This document shows positions 47,091-59,025 of a stretch of DNA of 64,000 nt, piece by piece. This stretch comes from Solanum dulcamara (taxonomy: Eukaryota; Streptophyta; Magnoliopsida; Solanales; Solanaceae), in the NCBI RefSeq assembly GCF_947179165.1, contig NC_077248.1, positions 48,262,232 to 48,326,231 on the forward strand. Reading direction: 5' to 3'. The first letter of the stretch is position 1. Every line of letters begins with the position of its first letter. The translations under genes were made by a program, and so were the position numbers. The notes beneath the pieces were generated by a model. That model was not told where the DNA came from. It ran no database searches and saw only the letters and a program-made list of their open reading frames with translations.

Positions 47091-48622
47091 TCTAGTGCTT
47101 AGTCACCACACATTTGTCTTCACACTCTATTTTATCTTTGTAATATAGTGCAATGGGAATAATGCACAACTTTTCGAGAAGGGGTGGAAGTATATTATTA
47201 TGATTATATTTAAGAGTGTTACGGTGAATTCTGAGTAGCTTAGACACTCGTATGTGTCCTTGGGGTTTTGTTTCTATGTTCTTTCCCCAAGGACCTTTTA
47301 ATTTATATTAAACCAGTATGTTTAGGATGTATCTCTGAATATGAAGGTAGAATAGGAAAATATGGCATGATGGTTAATGTTTGAACTGAAATATAGGACC
47401 CCTCTAAAATTTTAATGTGATGTATAAGATTATTTGATAAGTTGACTATGTAGGATCATTGTATGACATGACATAAACCAATAGAATAGGCATGAATTAA
47501 GCTGAAAAAAGAATCAAAGATCGATAATTGATAGTGGAACTTGATACCATGTGTGTTGTAAGGTTATTGTTCATTCTTATTGTTTTTAGAAGGTGCCCTG
47601 GTGGTTGTGATATGATAATTGAGTTGTTGATTAGAAAAGGATCATAGGTCGTTATTGTAAATAGTACACTTAGCCTAAAATAACCACCCAAATAAAATTG
47701 TATCCATCGATCCAAATCTTTGAGTCTTAAACATACCCTCTATTGAAATTGCCCAATTTACCTTCCTCGTCGTTCGCTGTTGACCTTTATTTTGGCCCTA
47801 ATCCTTCCTTGGACATTGTGCACCTCAACTAAGTCAAAATGTCAAAGTTGAGCATGGCTACTATAGAGAAAATTGAGAAAAGAAAGGGGTATAAAAAGAA
47901 TAGTGTAATGAGAAAAAAGGAAATAATTAGGTATGTCCGTGAAAGAAAAACAAAGAGAGAAAAAGAAGTTGATGAGAATAAGAAGAAGCATAGAAAAGAA
48001 AAGAAAAGTGAAGGCCACATCTGTACATAAATGAAAAAGGAGAATAAACGGTGAAATGAGTATTGGTTGCAAAAAGTGGAGTTAATCTAAGGTAGTGTCA
48101 AGGAGGTCAAAATTCACTATAATCAAAATATACCACACATGTCTTTGATCTTATGTTACAAGACAAAAATGTCCTATAATGATCGTAATTCAACTGTGTG
48201 AGAGTCTAAGTACTAAAAATAAGGGCAAGCCTATGGTATTGTGCATGAACATTCAAATTTTTTTCATGAAAGTGAGTGTATACCATGTCCCTGTTCTTGA
48301 AAATATTATCTTGATAGCTATGTGAAAACATGACTTCTTTGTTGTGAGGGCACAAATAACTTTGTTGAAAAGTCATGATCTTGGTGATTGTTGTCTATAT
48401 ATGCAAATGTGTCCATTGGCATTGTGATTTCATAAATTGATCTGCATGTGTTACCTTGTTGAGACATAAATGATTTGCACTGACTTGTTGGAAACAAATG
48501 AAGGGTGTTTTGTTTGGAGAAGGCCATGTGATTGTCGTAGGTTCTTGATTTTCTTTTGCATAGTATAATTATGTTATAGTAGTTTCTATTTAGGAAAAGC
48601 GATCATTTTAAGTTGAGGGTGT
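47091..48622 (+). mobile_element. Non-coding interior 3' of the transposon-protein pseudogene
   Basis: Contains a Lys/Glu-rich open frame (47839-48030) that looks like low-complexity A/G-rich DNA. It ends in a purine-rich tract (AAGTTGAGGG, 48610-48619) directly before TGTTGATGTACC, as a polypurine tract sits before a 3' LTR. Nothing else was recognised. Confidence 0.5.
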
Positions 48623-50083
48623 TGATGTACCATGGATTTATGATATTTTTAATGCTATAAATAAAGAATTTTGCATTTTTTTAAGCATTGGTTAGTAGAT
48701 TTGATTGTGTTTTTTCTTATTTTGCCGAAAAATTAGTTTTTAGCAGTGGTGTAGATGATACAGAGTTAGCAGCTAAGTTTTGTCCATCTATGAGCCAACC
48801 TACAAGCCATGGTACTTTCCACGAGTCATAGGTAGAATTCGTAAGTGAGGGATCTTTTGTATTGAAGTTGACTCTAAGTTATGAGGGAAGATATGAGCCG
48901 TAGATGGATGGTCGTAGATGACATTCAGAGATTAGAAATTTGAGAATCAGACTATGGTTGAACAAGACATGTCTTACTGGGTCTACAGGCCATAAGTATC
49001 GTCCATAGAAGAGATCTTGAAAGGTGACTGAAGACTGTTGTGGAATCCATGAGTCGTGCAAGGACCTACGGTCCATAGATCGTGAGTGATAGAATTCTAT
49101 CGAAACCTACTTTTTCTAGATTTTTATATTTAGGTTTAGATGTCTACAAGTACTTTTGTTAGGTTTTATTTATTTCATTGTATACTTTTTGTAGTTTGAG
49201 AATTAGGAATAAACTAATTTTGCTTTAATTCTTGAATTCGTGGGATTTTAATTATACTTTTGATCGTCGATTTAATATTATTTTGCAATTCAATTAAAGA
49301 TCAAGATTTTCATACTCATTCTTGTAATTTCATGATTTATTTTAACCCAATTATAATAGATTGTGATCCAAAACTATAAGTAGCTAATTCCACAACTAGG
49401 GTTGTGGAACTATGAAGAATTAACGACGTAGACCTAATAAATAGTAATTCTTGAATAGTGTGCATGCAATACTATTTTTTTCCTTCGCTTTGATTGTTTT
49501 TTAATGGTTGCAAATATTAAAACTCGCCTTATTATTAGTTGCCGGACAAAGGAGGTAAAGAATTGGAAAAAAGGTTATTCAATAGAGATTTGAAGCTATC
49601 AACCCTCATCTAATAGGTCGAACGGACCAAGGGATAGCTATTTGGGATCAAAGGTAAAGGTTAGTAAAGCATACACCCGGAGACAGACTAAGTTATATGG
49701 TGAAATACACTTATTTAGGGGACCAACCATTTATTTAAACTTAACTTACCGATCTTGCATGTTACACACCAGATAGGGATTACTACTATAACGTTTTACT
49801 GAGTTAAGGGTTTGTGGAGAATACATATACCCTAGGTTCATCTTTTGTTGAATTTAAAAACATTAGTCTATCACTTTGTTACTTTTTACTTGCAATATTA
49901 CAAGAAGTTACTTTTATAAAACCCCTCCCTTTTAGGAAAATTATATGACTAAGAGTGCTAATAATAACAATTAAGCTAAGTATGAAACTCATTCTTCATG
50001 GGATCGATTCTAACCTTCATTAGGTTCTTTATTTAAACAAAACCGCTTTATATTTCTTTTAAAGGTGTAATTTTGGCGTATCA
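48623..50083 (+). mobile_element. 3' LTR of the transposon-protein unit (1461 bp)
   Basis: The ends are TGATGTACC and GGCGTATCA, which are inverted relatives (TGATGTACC / TGATACGCC). It is preceded by a purine tract. To its right, DNA of another LTR family resumes mid-sequence at 50084, so the unit inserted into that LTR. U3 carries CGAGTCATAG-type words (48780-48840). The partner 5' LTR is missing. Confidence 0.6.
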
Positions 50084-51307
50084 AAAGACTATATACAGCT
50101 AGGATGTCTAATCAAAATACAAAACACATAGACAAGTACAAAAGAAGGAAAAACAACAATTCTCCGAATGCCAAAAGCTCACTACGATCCGAATCTACAA
50201 GGCCACGGGAGATCCAACTATCAGTGACGGTGGCTTATACTAGGAGTTGCATTAGAAAAAGATACAAAAATGTAGTATGAGTACCAAAATAAGGGGTACA
50301 CAGTAGGCATCATAGGCCGACCAAGCTCCAAAAGATTATATATACAAAGAAGTACTCTAGTGCTAATTCTATAGTCTAACATTTCAAAGAAAAATAAACA
50401 AACAACATGGATAGTGAAAGTCATACGAATAACAAGAAAGTAGAACCCAAATACATGGAAATCACAAGCACACTAATAAAACAAGATGATGCAATTAAAA
50501 ATGGACAATAATTAAATGTAGAAGCCCATAAGAAACTTGAGTCGTCTAGAATGACACCTCAGACTTGTCAACAGATGAGATACAAGTGCATAGATAACTC
50601 AAAATTCAATTTACGAGCCACCCCAGAGTAATTCCTTGAGCTTATTAGTAAAAGTAAACCATCTTCTATCCGAAAACCTCATAAATTCAATCATTTTCCC
50701 AAACTCGAGCCTCGAACGTAAAACCAATAGGCTTAAAGAAATTATCCCTTTTTAAGACACATAACCTCAAAATGGTATATTTTCATTCAAAAAAAAATTC
50801 CTTCAAGTTGAAAATAATAACTCGAGCCCAATAAAGTAGAAATATTAACAAAACCATTTAAATGTATCAAAAGCATCTTTTCTCTCATTCCTAGATACAA
50901 TAAGTTGAATGCAGAAGTCATGCATATGAATTCATACTAAATCACTGTCAACCATTCTAATAACCAATAACAACACACAAACAATCGGGTAAACATTAGT
51001 CACAGTAATGCTAATTTGGAACTCTAGTCAATCCAAGTCCAAGGCCTCGAGACCACAACATGATAATAATGAAGTTCAAACTAGAAAAGTAAACACAAAG
51101 GCACCCAAACATTCCAAAACACTAAAATGCGGTAAAAACTAAGTTCCATATCACCTAGAAGCACTCTTAGGTTCTAAAGACGCAAACCAAGCCTAAGGAT
51201 CAACCTAAGCCAAGTCTTCTAAACTAATCATTAAGTGAATAACCAGAAAATAGCTAAAAGTATAGTCTAAGGATCAATGCAAACCTAAATTCTCAACCTA
51301 AAGCCCC
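50084..51307 (-). mobile_element. 3' LTR of the minus gypsy at 54939, left part
   Basis: Collinear with 7480-8500 and with the giant-LTR family (TGTAGTATGAGTACCAAAAT, 50270). It is truncated on the left by the unit ending at 50083 and interrupted at 51307 by a solo LTR. Sequence before the break (AAATTCTCAACCTAAAGCCC) joins smoothly to 53437 onward when compared with 18370-18400. Confidence 0.75.
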
Positions 51308-52633
51308 TATCATGACATGGACTAGGGCCTCTTGACTTATCGTGGGCATACATAAGGTAAAGTAAAGAGAAAATGACATAAGAAAGAGTCTCAAGCATGA
51401 ATCATAAAAGTATAAAGTTTCAACGACATAGACTCAACATAACATATCCAACAATGCCTCTACTTATCAATATGGGTGGGGGCTAAGACATGTCCATAAC
51501 TCACCCTCAAATTGAATAGCAAAAGTCTTTTGAAAGAAATAAACTCATAAACTCACCCTCGACTAGATGAGGACTCACCAATCTTCATCGAATAGGAATC
51601 AACTAGCCATGTGGAGAATGGATGTAATCTTCAACCCCTACATTATGATACATCGTAGGAAAAAGTATGCATTCGTATATTTCAATGTACTAAGTATGTT
51701 GGCATGCCATGTAATATAAAATATAAGATGAAATGATCAAATAACGTACATGCCATATAAAATAAGAAGTAGAGTCATGAGAAAACATGATTTGATCAAG
51801 GCATTAAGAGATATAATTGAGATCATGGAAAGTACATAAAAGAGAATATACATATGTGCGATAGAACCATAACCGACAATAAGACCATGCGAGCTATAAC
51901 ATAGAACCCCAATGTCTCCCCATAAAACTTAAGAAAGAGGAATCTATTTGCCAAGGTACACTTTACCCCCCCCCCCTTAGGCGGGTCATGTACATGCGAT
52001 ATATGTAGATCCACTAGCTAGGCCATAAGGTAAATCCTACATGGCATGTAGTTATGAGATAAGAGACTTTATATAAGGACCCTGTAGGTCAAGCCCACAC
52101 CTCAATTCATCATTCGGTGTTAAGTCAAATCCCACAAAATACATAACATAGTAACCATACTAACATATATTTATAAACTTGTTCATAAGTTCCATAATTC
52201 ATAGAATAGCTCATTTTCATATCATACTTGGAATATGCCTTTCAACATCGCAATATCATAATTACATAATACATGTCATTTGGTTTCTAGGTCACCAACT
52301 AAGGACCCTAAGTCACCTTTTACCATAACTTGCATGAAATTTATATCTTGATCATAATTGAAATGAGTAATCATAGCTCATACTTGAAATTATGATAGAA
52401 ACTTGAATACACAACATATTTACTTGGAAACTATGAAATTTGATAGAAAACATGCATGTTCATATACTTCATATCAAAATATACTCAATTCATGAAAATA
52501 ATATCAATTAAATACATAATTTAACAAAAAATTGTATAATTCCTCATGAGACAGAAAACCCAATTCATAATCATTGAAATTTGGGCTTTTGAATTGGAAA
52601 TTATAAGGATGGTTTGAAAAGAACCTTGGGACT

Positions 52634-52655
52634 CCATGGGAGAAAGGGCCCATGG
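52634..52655 (-). promoter_or_regulatory. 7 bp hairpin next to the splice-donor-like site
   Basis: CCATGGG-AGAAAGGG-CCCATGG, 16 nt beyond the donor GT at 52671 on the minus strand. Confidence 0.5.
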
Positions 52656-52824
52656 ATGAATTCTCACATACCTTGATGAAATCAACTCAATAATTGAAGA
52701 AGAACTGATTGCTCTTAAAACCCTAGCTTGATTGTGTAACAGAACTTTGAGAGAATTGCTTGAACTTGCCGTAGGGAAATTTAGGGAATGATTTAGAATA
52801 GGAGGGGATTTTGAAAGGTTAGGC

Positions 52825-52831
52825 ATTTATA
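52825..52831 (-). promoter_or_regulatory. TATA box of the solo LTR
   Basis: TATAAAT on the minus strand, 160 nt upstream of the donor-like site at 52671, the same spacing as in the LTRs at 9370 and 58199. Confidence 0.5.
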
Positions 52832-53231
52832 GGTTCTGAATATTTCCATAAAAGTGTCTAGGTTCATTGAACCAAACATGGAAAATGACCCTTGTGCCCT
52901 TCATTAAATTCAGAACTGGGTCCTATGAATTGATCCCTATGAGTCATAATAAGTCCTATAACTCGTCATCTTGAGTCATCATGCAGGTCTGAGAAGACCC
53001 TAATTTCAGAGCCACTGATCTTTCTCTACGAGTCATCCTTCCGACTCATCAAAGGTTTTTTGGGTCATAGACCCTTGACGTCCTGCAAGTCTAACAACCT
53101 GCGTATTTTTCTAAGTCTATAGAGTTTTGTAATGACTCATTCTTACGAGTCATCACCCCTTCTACGACTAAACCTATCGAGTCGTCTAGAAAGTACTGAG
53201 GCTTGTTCTGGCAAGAACTAACCACTGTAAC

Positions 53232-53255
53232 GACGACTCATTTCTACGAGTCGTC
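53232..53255. promoter_or_regulatory. Perfect 8 bp inverted repeat in U3
   Basis: GACGACTC-ATTTCTAC-GAGTCGTC. It lies about 0.2 kb inside the LTR start, in a stretch (52920-53360) with a dozen GAGTCAT/ATGACTC variants. Confidence 0.55.
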
Positions 53256-53436
53256 AACTAAATCATAGACTCTCCTCCTACCTTAACCAAATTCCCATCC
53301 CTAATCTCACTTCAAAACTCATCTCTATGACTCGTAAAGGTCCCTTCGAGTCATAGAACCACTCATAGACGTAGGGATAATCCCATTTTCCTTGAATTCT
53401 CTTTTGTTTTGACTTTTCAACTCTTGGTATCTTACA

Positions 53437-54938
53437 CACCCCTAATGATCAATACTACTTAATATATATATATAAACTAACCAAGCTAAGTCTAAAAAGA
53501 AGAAACCGTAACCTATATCAAGGACAAAATTACACCCTAAACATCACAAAATCAACTCTGTCACAAGGTCCCAACTAACTCAAGGAGCTTGTGCTCCAAA
53601 AATGCACACAATCCGAGTATTAATGAGCCCAAAATAGCCCCACATTGTTCAAGCTCAAGGATGATCAAAAATCGGAATTCAGGAGAGAATTTGATGGAAC
53701 TTATAAGTTTACCATGAGAACTAACGACCCCAAGACGTGACCACGCAATTCCCCAAAATCTTCCACTGAATTGTCCCTTCAAAAGCTCTCGAAATCTCCC
53801 CTAAGACTTAGTTCTTTTAAGAAATGCATGCTGGAATTCATGACGACTGGTTAATATTGCTAGTTATTTACCTTTATGAATGGTGGATCTTGTCCGCGAG
53901 CACTATAGCCAAGCTGATTGGCCATCCACAACTGCGATAGGGTGTCTGTAAATACAAAGGCTAGGTCCAACAACCTTCTGAGAATCGAGAGCCTCCCCCA
54001 TAAATATGAAGGCCATACATCCAAACTTTACAAATGCAGTCAAGGGCATGTAAACATAGAGAACAACATCCAGTACCTCCACAAATGTGGCACGAGGCCT
54101 ACGAAGGTAGAGAACAGTTATGGTGCACCAAAGGGGTTTGGGATTTGTTTGGAACCACAAAATGCAAAGGAACTATACCACCCACCAAAATTAATATTCC
54201 AGACTCAATGTACAACAACAAAAACAACAATAACTCAGTGAAATCCCACAATGTGGGGTCTGAGGAGGATAAAGTGTACGCAGACCTTACTCTTACCAAG
54301 GTAGGACGGCTATTTCCGAGAGACCCTCAACTCAAAAAAAGCATAAAAATAGGTCAAATAAGGCTAAGAAGTTCAACATAATTGATGAAAAACAAACAAA
54401 GGTCAAATCATTAGAATGTTGACTCAAGTCAACACTTTCAAAGGTAAACAGAAGACAAAATGCAACACCACAAAATCCACCCTATCACCTTGGATCCAAA
54501 CAAAAGGTTGTTCTATACCAAACTCGACATTTTAAAGCTAACAACTCTGACTAAATTCTCATTCGATCATGTTTACCAAGAATGTTGACCAAAGTCAAAC
54601 ATTAGCCAAACTTTCACAATTATCTCATCTAACTGCTCAAACTCACATCGAAATCCTCGAGACCCAAAGAAACTATGCCACTAATTCAAAATGGACCTTT
54701 CGGAGTTGATAAAACTAATGGATATCTCATATGCATCAATGTTTTCAGATGTTGACTAAAGTCAGTATTTTCACTTTAGAACCTATAAAAAAGGAAAAAC
54801 TCTATCCAATCTCTCCCAACTATCTTGAGAAGTCTGCCACCTATCCTAGCACTATAAAAAAAACTATAAGAGAGTTATGGAAAAGGGAAAATAGTAAACA
54901 CCACACAAGGCAATCAAATGATCATGAACATCATTACA
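53437..54938 (-). mobile_element. 3' LTR of the minus gypsy at 54939, right part
   Basis: It resumes after the solo LTR and ends ATCATTACA at 54938, giving a minus start TGTAATGATG. Block similarity to 24600-26365 includes the ACCAAAGTCAA words around 54590. It carries the SINE-like insertion. The overlapping open frames around 53903-54381 are not genes. Confidence 0.8.
54211..54349 (+). mobile_element. Solanaceae SINE-like repeat
   Basis: After an ACAACAACAAAAACAACAA stretch come TAACTCAGTGAAATCCCACA, TGTGGGGTCTGAGGAGGATA, AAGTGTACGCAGACCTTACT and TTTCCGAGAGACCCTCAACT, then an A-rich end. This word order is a very common short repeat of Solanaceae genomes, usually grouped with their tRNA-derived SINEs; the subfamily and true orientation are uncertain. 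The related LTR at 25740-25830 lacks it, so it inserted into this LTR. No target duplication was confirmed. Confidence 0.6.
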
Positions 54939-56300
54939 ACATCCACTATTAAAAGGACTTTCATCCTTGAAAGTTAAAGAGAAGAATGTACCTGAAGGTT
55001 CAAAAAGGTGAAGATATATAGTCCTCATGTCTTGCTCAGCCTCCCAAGTAGCCTTCTTGACATGATGATGCCTCCACTTAACCTTAGTGATAAGATCTCC
55101 TTAGACCTCAACTTCCTAACCTGCCTATCTAGAATTATCACAGGCTCTTCCTCGAATGCCAACAACTCATTAAGCTAGACCAAATCCTACTAAAGCTTGT
55201 GAGACTCATTAAGAACATACCATCTCAACATAGAAACATGAAAAACAAGGTAAACACCCAAAAGAGATGGAAGTATGGCTAACTCATAAGCAATCTCTCC
55301 AATGCACCTCAAATTCTTAAAAGGGCCAATGAATAGGGCTAAGATCCTCCCAAACCTCATCACTCCTTTCATGGAAGAACTTATAAAAACACAGGTCGCC
55401 AACCATGAAATCTAAAAGTTGTACCATCCAATCTACATAGCTCATTTTCCTACTCTAAGAAGTATGGAGTTGCTCTTAGATCACACAAACACTATCTATA
55501 AAATCAAGCAACAAGTTGGTGACCCACGGTCTAACCTTGAAAGTATCAAACCTACCCATTAGAGATCGACACCTCCTACCATACAATGCCTCAAATAGAT
55601 CCATTTGAATACTCGAATAGTAGCTATTGTTATACGTAAACTCCACCAAATCTAAGAACTGGTCCTACTAACCTCATGAATAAATAACACAGACCCAAAC
55701 TATGTCGTCTAAGACCTGAGTAGTCTTCTTAGACCGACCGTTAGTCTGTGGATGGAATGTTATACTAAGCTTAACTCTTGTACCCAACTACCGCAGAATA
55801 AATCTCCATAAATATGAAGTGAACTGAGTATCACATTCTAAAATGATAGAAACTGACACCTTATACAAATGGATAATCTCTCAAATATAGATTTGAGCTA
55901 ACTTCTCTAAACTATCGAAAGTCTGAACCAGAAAGAAGTGAGCAGACTTAGTCAATCGATCTATGATGACCCAAGTAGCATCAAACCTTTGAAAGGTACG
56001 TAGCAACCTATCATGCAATCCATAGTTATGTGCTCCCACTTCCAATCCATAATGGGTAGCCGCTCGTTCAAAAACAACAGCTCATACTTCACCTGTTAAT
56101 AATTCAGGCACCTAGCCACAAATACCATAATATAACTCTTTATCCTAAACCACTAGTAGTGTTGCCTCAGATCATGATACATCTTTGCTGCACCTAGATG
56201 AATACAGTATTTAGAACAATGACACTCCTCCAGAATTAGCCTAACCAAATCTCCAACTCTAGGACACAGATACGATTCTCAATCCTCAAAACACCCTCAC
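54939..56300 (-). pseudogene. pol: Integrase pseudogene and 3' UTR
   Basis: Right to left: a decayed zinc-binding tail (frame near 56100-56075), a core region with a DRLTKSAHFF-like frame near 55960-55930, and the C-terminal frame 55402-55190 reading SSSMKGVMRFGRILALFIGP and IGEIAYELAILPSLLGVYLV, then FHVSMLRWYV. From 55150 to 54939 there is 3' UTR next to the LTR. Many stops. Confidence 0.82.
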
Positions 56301-56963
56301 GAACTAAGGTCACTTCATGGCCTCACTGCTAAGCACTCTATCTCAAATAACCCTCAACCTCGATCCCTTAGACTATTATGCCCGAATCTGCTCCATCAAA
56401 GAAGATCTAGCCTTTATATAAGTAAGAACCCTATCAGGCTCAAAAGGTCATGTCGAACCATCCTATTTGCTAAAGACTAAATATTCAAAGCCAAAGGTCT
56501 CTCATCCACCGCTAAGAAAGCCAAGCTGCCCATACTCACCGCTTATCGGCTCAAGGTATCTGCTACTATATTTTCCTTGCCTGGGTGATAGAGGATCTGA
56601 ACATTATAGTCATTTAGTAACTATAGTCATTTGCATTGTCTTAGGTTAAGGTCCTTCAAACATAAAAAGTATTAAAGACTACGGTGATCAGTGAATGCCT
56701 TACAATAAACTTCATATAAGTAATGACTCCAAATATTTAATACGAAGACTACTGCCATCAACTCCAAAATATGAGTGGGATAGTTCTTCTTGGGAATCTT
56801 CAACTGCCTAGAAGCATATGAAATAACTCTTTCCTATTTCATCAACACAAAAAGCATCACAGTAGATCATAAACCCATGAACCTTAACAAGAAGAGTCAG
56901 AATCGGTGTTGAAGTCAACAAGGCCTTAATCTTCAAAAAACTTACCTCACACTTGTCAAATCA
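56301..56963 (-). pseudogene. pol: RNase H region
   Basis: It matches 2000-2640 (minus) over its length, e.g. CTTGCCTGGGTGATA at 56577 and 2223. It lies between RT and integrase, where RNase H belongs. Protein wording is largely lost. Confidence 0.7.
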
Positions 56964-57780
56964 CTAAAAAGGAACATTATTCTGAATCAATCTAGTCAAA
57001 GGTTCCGCAATCAAAGAAAATGCCTCTATAATTTGCATAAAATAGCTAGCTAACCCGATAAAACTCTGAACCTCGATAGGAGAAGTGTGTCTAGTCCAAT
57101 CACAAAGTACCTCTATCTTTGCTGAATCCACCATAATCCCATCCTTGGAAATCATGTTCCCCAAGAATGGTAGAGACTTAAGCCAAAACTTAAACATAGT
57201 GAAATAGGCATATAACTACTGATCTCACAAGGTCTTGAGTACAATCCTTAGATGCTGCTAATAATGCTCCCTACTCCTAGAGTAGACTAGAATGTCATCG
57301 ATGAATACTATTATGAAAGAGTTCCAAATAAGTATAAAATACATGGTTCATCAACTCCATGAATACTACAAGAGCAATAGTCAGCCAAAAGACATGACTA
57401 GAAACTCATAATGGTCGTACTAAGTCCTAAAAGCAGTCTTAGGGATGTCCACCACCCTAATACTCAACATATGGTAGCCCAATCTCAAGTCTATCTTAGA
57501 AAAAATTGATGCACCCTGAAGTTGTTCAAACAAATCATTAATACACGGCGCAAGATACTTGTTCTTGATTGTCATCTTATTTAGCTGCCTGTAGTTAATA
57601 CATATATATAAGGTGCCATCCTTCTTCATAAACAGGAATGGAGTACCCCATAAAGACACACTCAGTGTAATGAACCCTTACTCAGGAGGTCTTAGATATG
57701 CTCCTTAAGCTCCCCCAACTTAATTGAAGCCATCCAATAGGGTGGGATAAACATTGGTTGCATGCCTGGCTCAATAATGC
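56964..57780 (-). pseudogene. pol: Reverse transcriptase pseudogene
   Basis: The frame 57659-57420 reads [40 protein letters not shown] and [20 protein letters not shown]. The minus frame near 57305-57290 gives VFIDDIL with the catalytic box intact. The frame 57197-56964 reads FKFWLKSLPFLGNMISKDGI, then EVQSFIGLASYFMQIIEAFS. The N-terminal part is broken after about 57660. Confidence 0.88.
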
Positions 57781-58198
57781 TGAAGTCAATATCACGATCA
57801 GGAGTAAGACTAGGTAGATTAGTAGGAATGTTAGATTGGTAGGAATGATATCAGATAACTCTCTAACAAATAACCTGACTCACAGAAAGAAGTGTTGGCA
57901 CTATTTTCATAAATATATGCATAGTGGGCTAGATACCCTTTTCCTACCAACTGTTGCTCTCTTAGAAATTAGATCACACCCCTTGGCATATGGCTATCTG
58001 TACTCATCCATATAATAAGAGGGATACCAGGCATACACAATGTAACAGTCTTGGAAAAATAATCCAAGAATGCATGATGAGGATACAGATAATCCATGTC
58101 TAATATCAAGTCAAAATCCACCATATATAATATAATTAGATCCGCCCTATTATTATACCCCAAGATAGACACCAAATAAGATCAATGCACTTAATCCA
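57781..58198 (-). pseudogene. pol: Protease C-terminal part, truncated
   Basis: The frame 58175-57969 reads LIILYMVDFDLILDMDYLYP, equivalent to the later half of the protease, then a linker. The active-site half would lie to the right but is replaced at 58199 by the next LTR. Gag and the 5' LTR are therefore lost. Confidence 0.82.
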
Positions 58199-58677
58199 TG
58201 TAAGACCCCGTAAGTTGAAAAGTTGGAACCAAGGAGAAACATCTCAAAATTTTGAGCCTACTCATGTGAACATGTCACTCTACGGCTCATTGAGCTTATA
58301 GCTCATAAAGTTGAATCGTAGAGTGACCTCTCCAAAATAAATGGGATGTTGCCTCAGGAGAGGTTCTATGACTTAATAGGATGAGTCATCACCCTATTGA
58401 TGGGTCATAGAAACCCCTTGTAACCCTTGTTCAGATGCATTGATTCAAAGATTCCTTAAGGCCAAGTCTACAACTTGCTAGGAAGGGTCATAGAAATAAT
58501 GACAGGTCATAAGAACCACCCATCACAAAACTTTAGAGACCCCAAAATTTACAGGTTTTTGGGACCTCTAGGACGAGCCTTGTGAATGATCGATAGATAA
58601 GTTGACAGGCCATAAACCTTACCCGTTCAAAAATCTTAGAGACTCAATTTAATTATCTTTTCTCAGACCTATAGAAC

Positions 58678-58695
58678 GAGTCATTTAGATGACTC
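58678..58695. promoter_or_regulatory. 7 bp inverted repeat in U3
   Basis: GAGTCAT-TTAG-ATGACTC, 147 nt upstream of the TATA box. Same words and same 4 nt loop length as at 32372-32395 in a different LTR. Confidence 0.55.
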
Positions 58696-58824
58696 ATCAT
58701 CCTTTTGACGACCCGTAGGAATAGTTTTGTAGGCTTAAAATTTGAAGTTTAGTGAAGGACAATTATGTCTTTTTCAAAGTTTGGTTCAATAAACCTAGAC
58801 ACTTTTATGTCCAAGTTTAGAGTC

Positions 58825-58832
58825 TATAAATA
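58825..58832 (+). promoter_or_regulatory. TATA box of the terminal LTR
   Basis: TATAAATA, well placed between U3 repeats and the donor-like site 162 nt downstream. Confidence 0.6.
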
Positions 58833-59002
58833 TTTCATTCTTTAAAATCCCCTCCTATTCAATTCATTCTTCAAAAAATTTCACAGGAAAAGAAATCAAA
58901 GTCTCTCATAGTTTCTCTCCAAATTCAAGCTAGGGTTTTTAGATTTCTATAAGGTTTCTTCTAAATCCTAAGTAAATTCACTCATGGTATGTGGGGATTG
59001 AT

Positions 59003-59025
59003 TCATGGGCTTTTTTCACCCATGA
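59003..59025 (+). promoter_or_regulatory. 7 bp hairpin next to the splice-donor-like site
   Basis: TCATGGG-CTTTTTTCA-CCCATGA, starting 16 nt after the donor GT at 58987. The compensatory first pair (T:A here, C:G at 40878 and 52634) keeps the arms perfect. Confidence 0.5.

Larger units (their letters stand above)
51308..53436 (-). mobile_element. Solo LTR, minus orientation, 2.13 kb
   Basis: The plus edges are TATCATGAC (decayed TGTCATGAC) and GGTATCTTACA. It is the same family as 39257-41312, with shared blocks at 51340 and 52630. The minus strand has TATAAAT (52831-52825), donor CAAG|GTATGT at 52671 and hairpin 52655-52634. Flanks AAGCCCC and CACCCCT suggest a blurred duplication of CCCC. 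A C12 run is at 51966-51977. No interior is present on either side. Confidence 0.85.

Noticed and set aside
47839..48030. Lys/Glu-rich 63 aa open frame
   Set aside because: A/G-rich low-complexity DNA; the complementary strand gives an equally open hydrophobic frame, so it reflects composition.
51966..51977. Run of 12 C
   Set aside because: Simple homopolymer in a solo LTR; could be slippage or a sequencing artefact.
53903..54381. Open frames of 66-115 aa on both strands
   Set aside because: They overlap an LTR and the SINE-like repeat; translation only mirrors the repeat.
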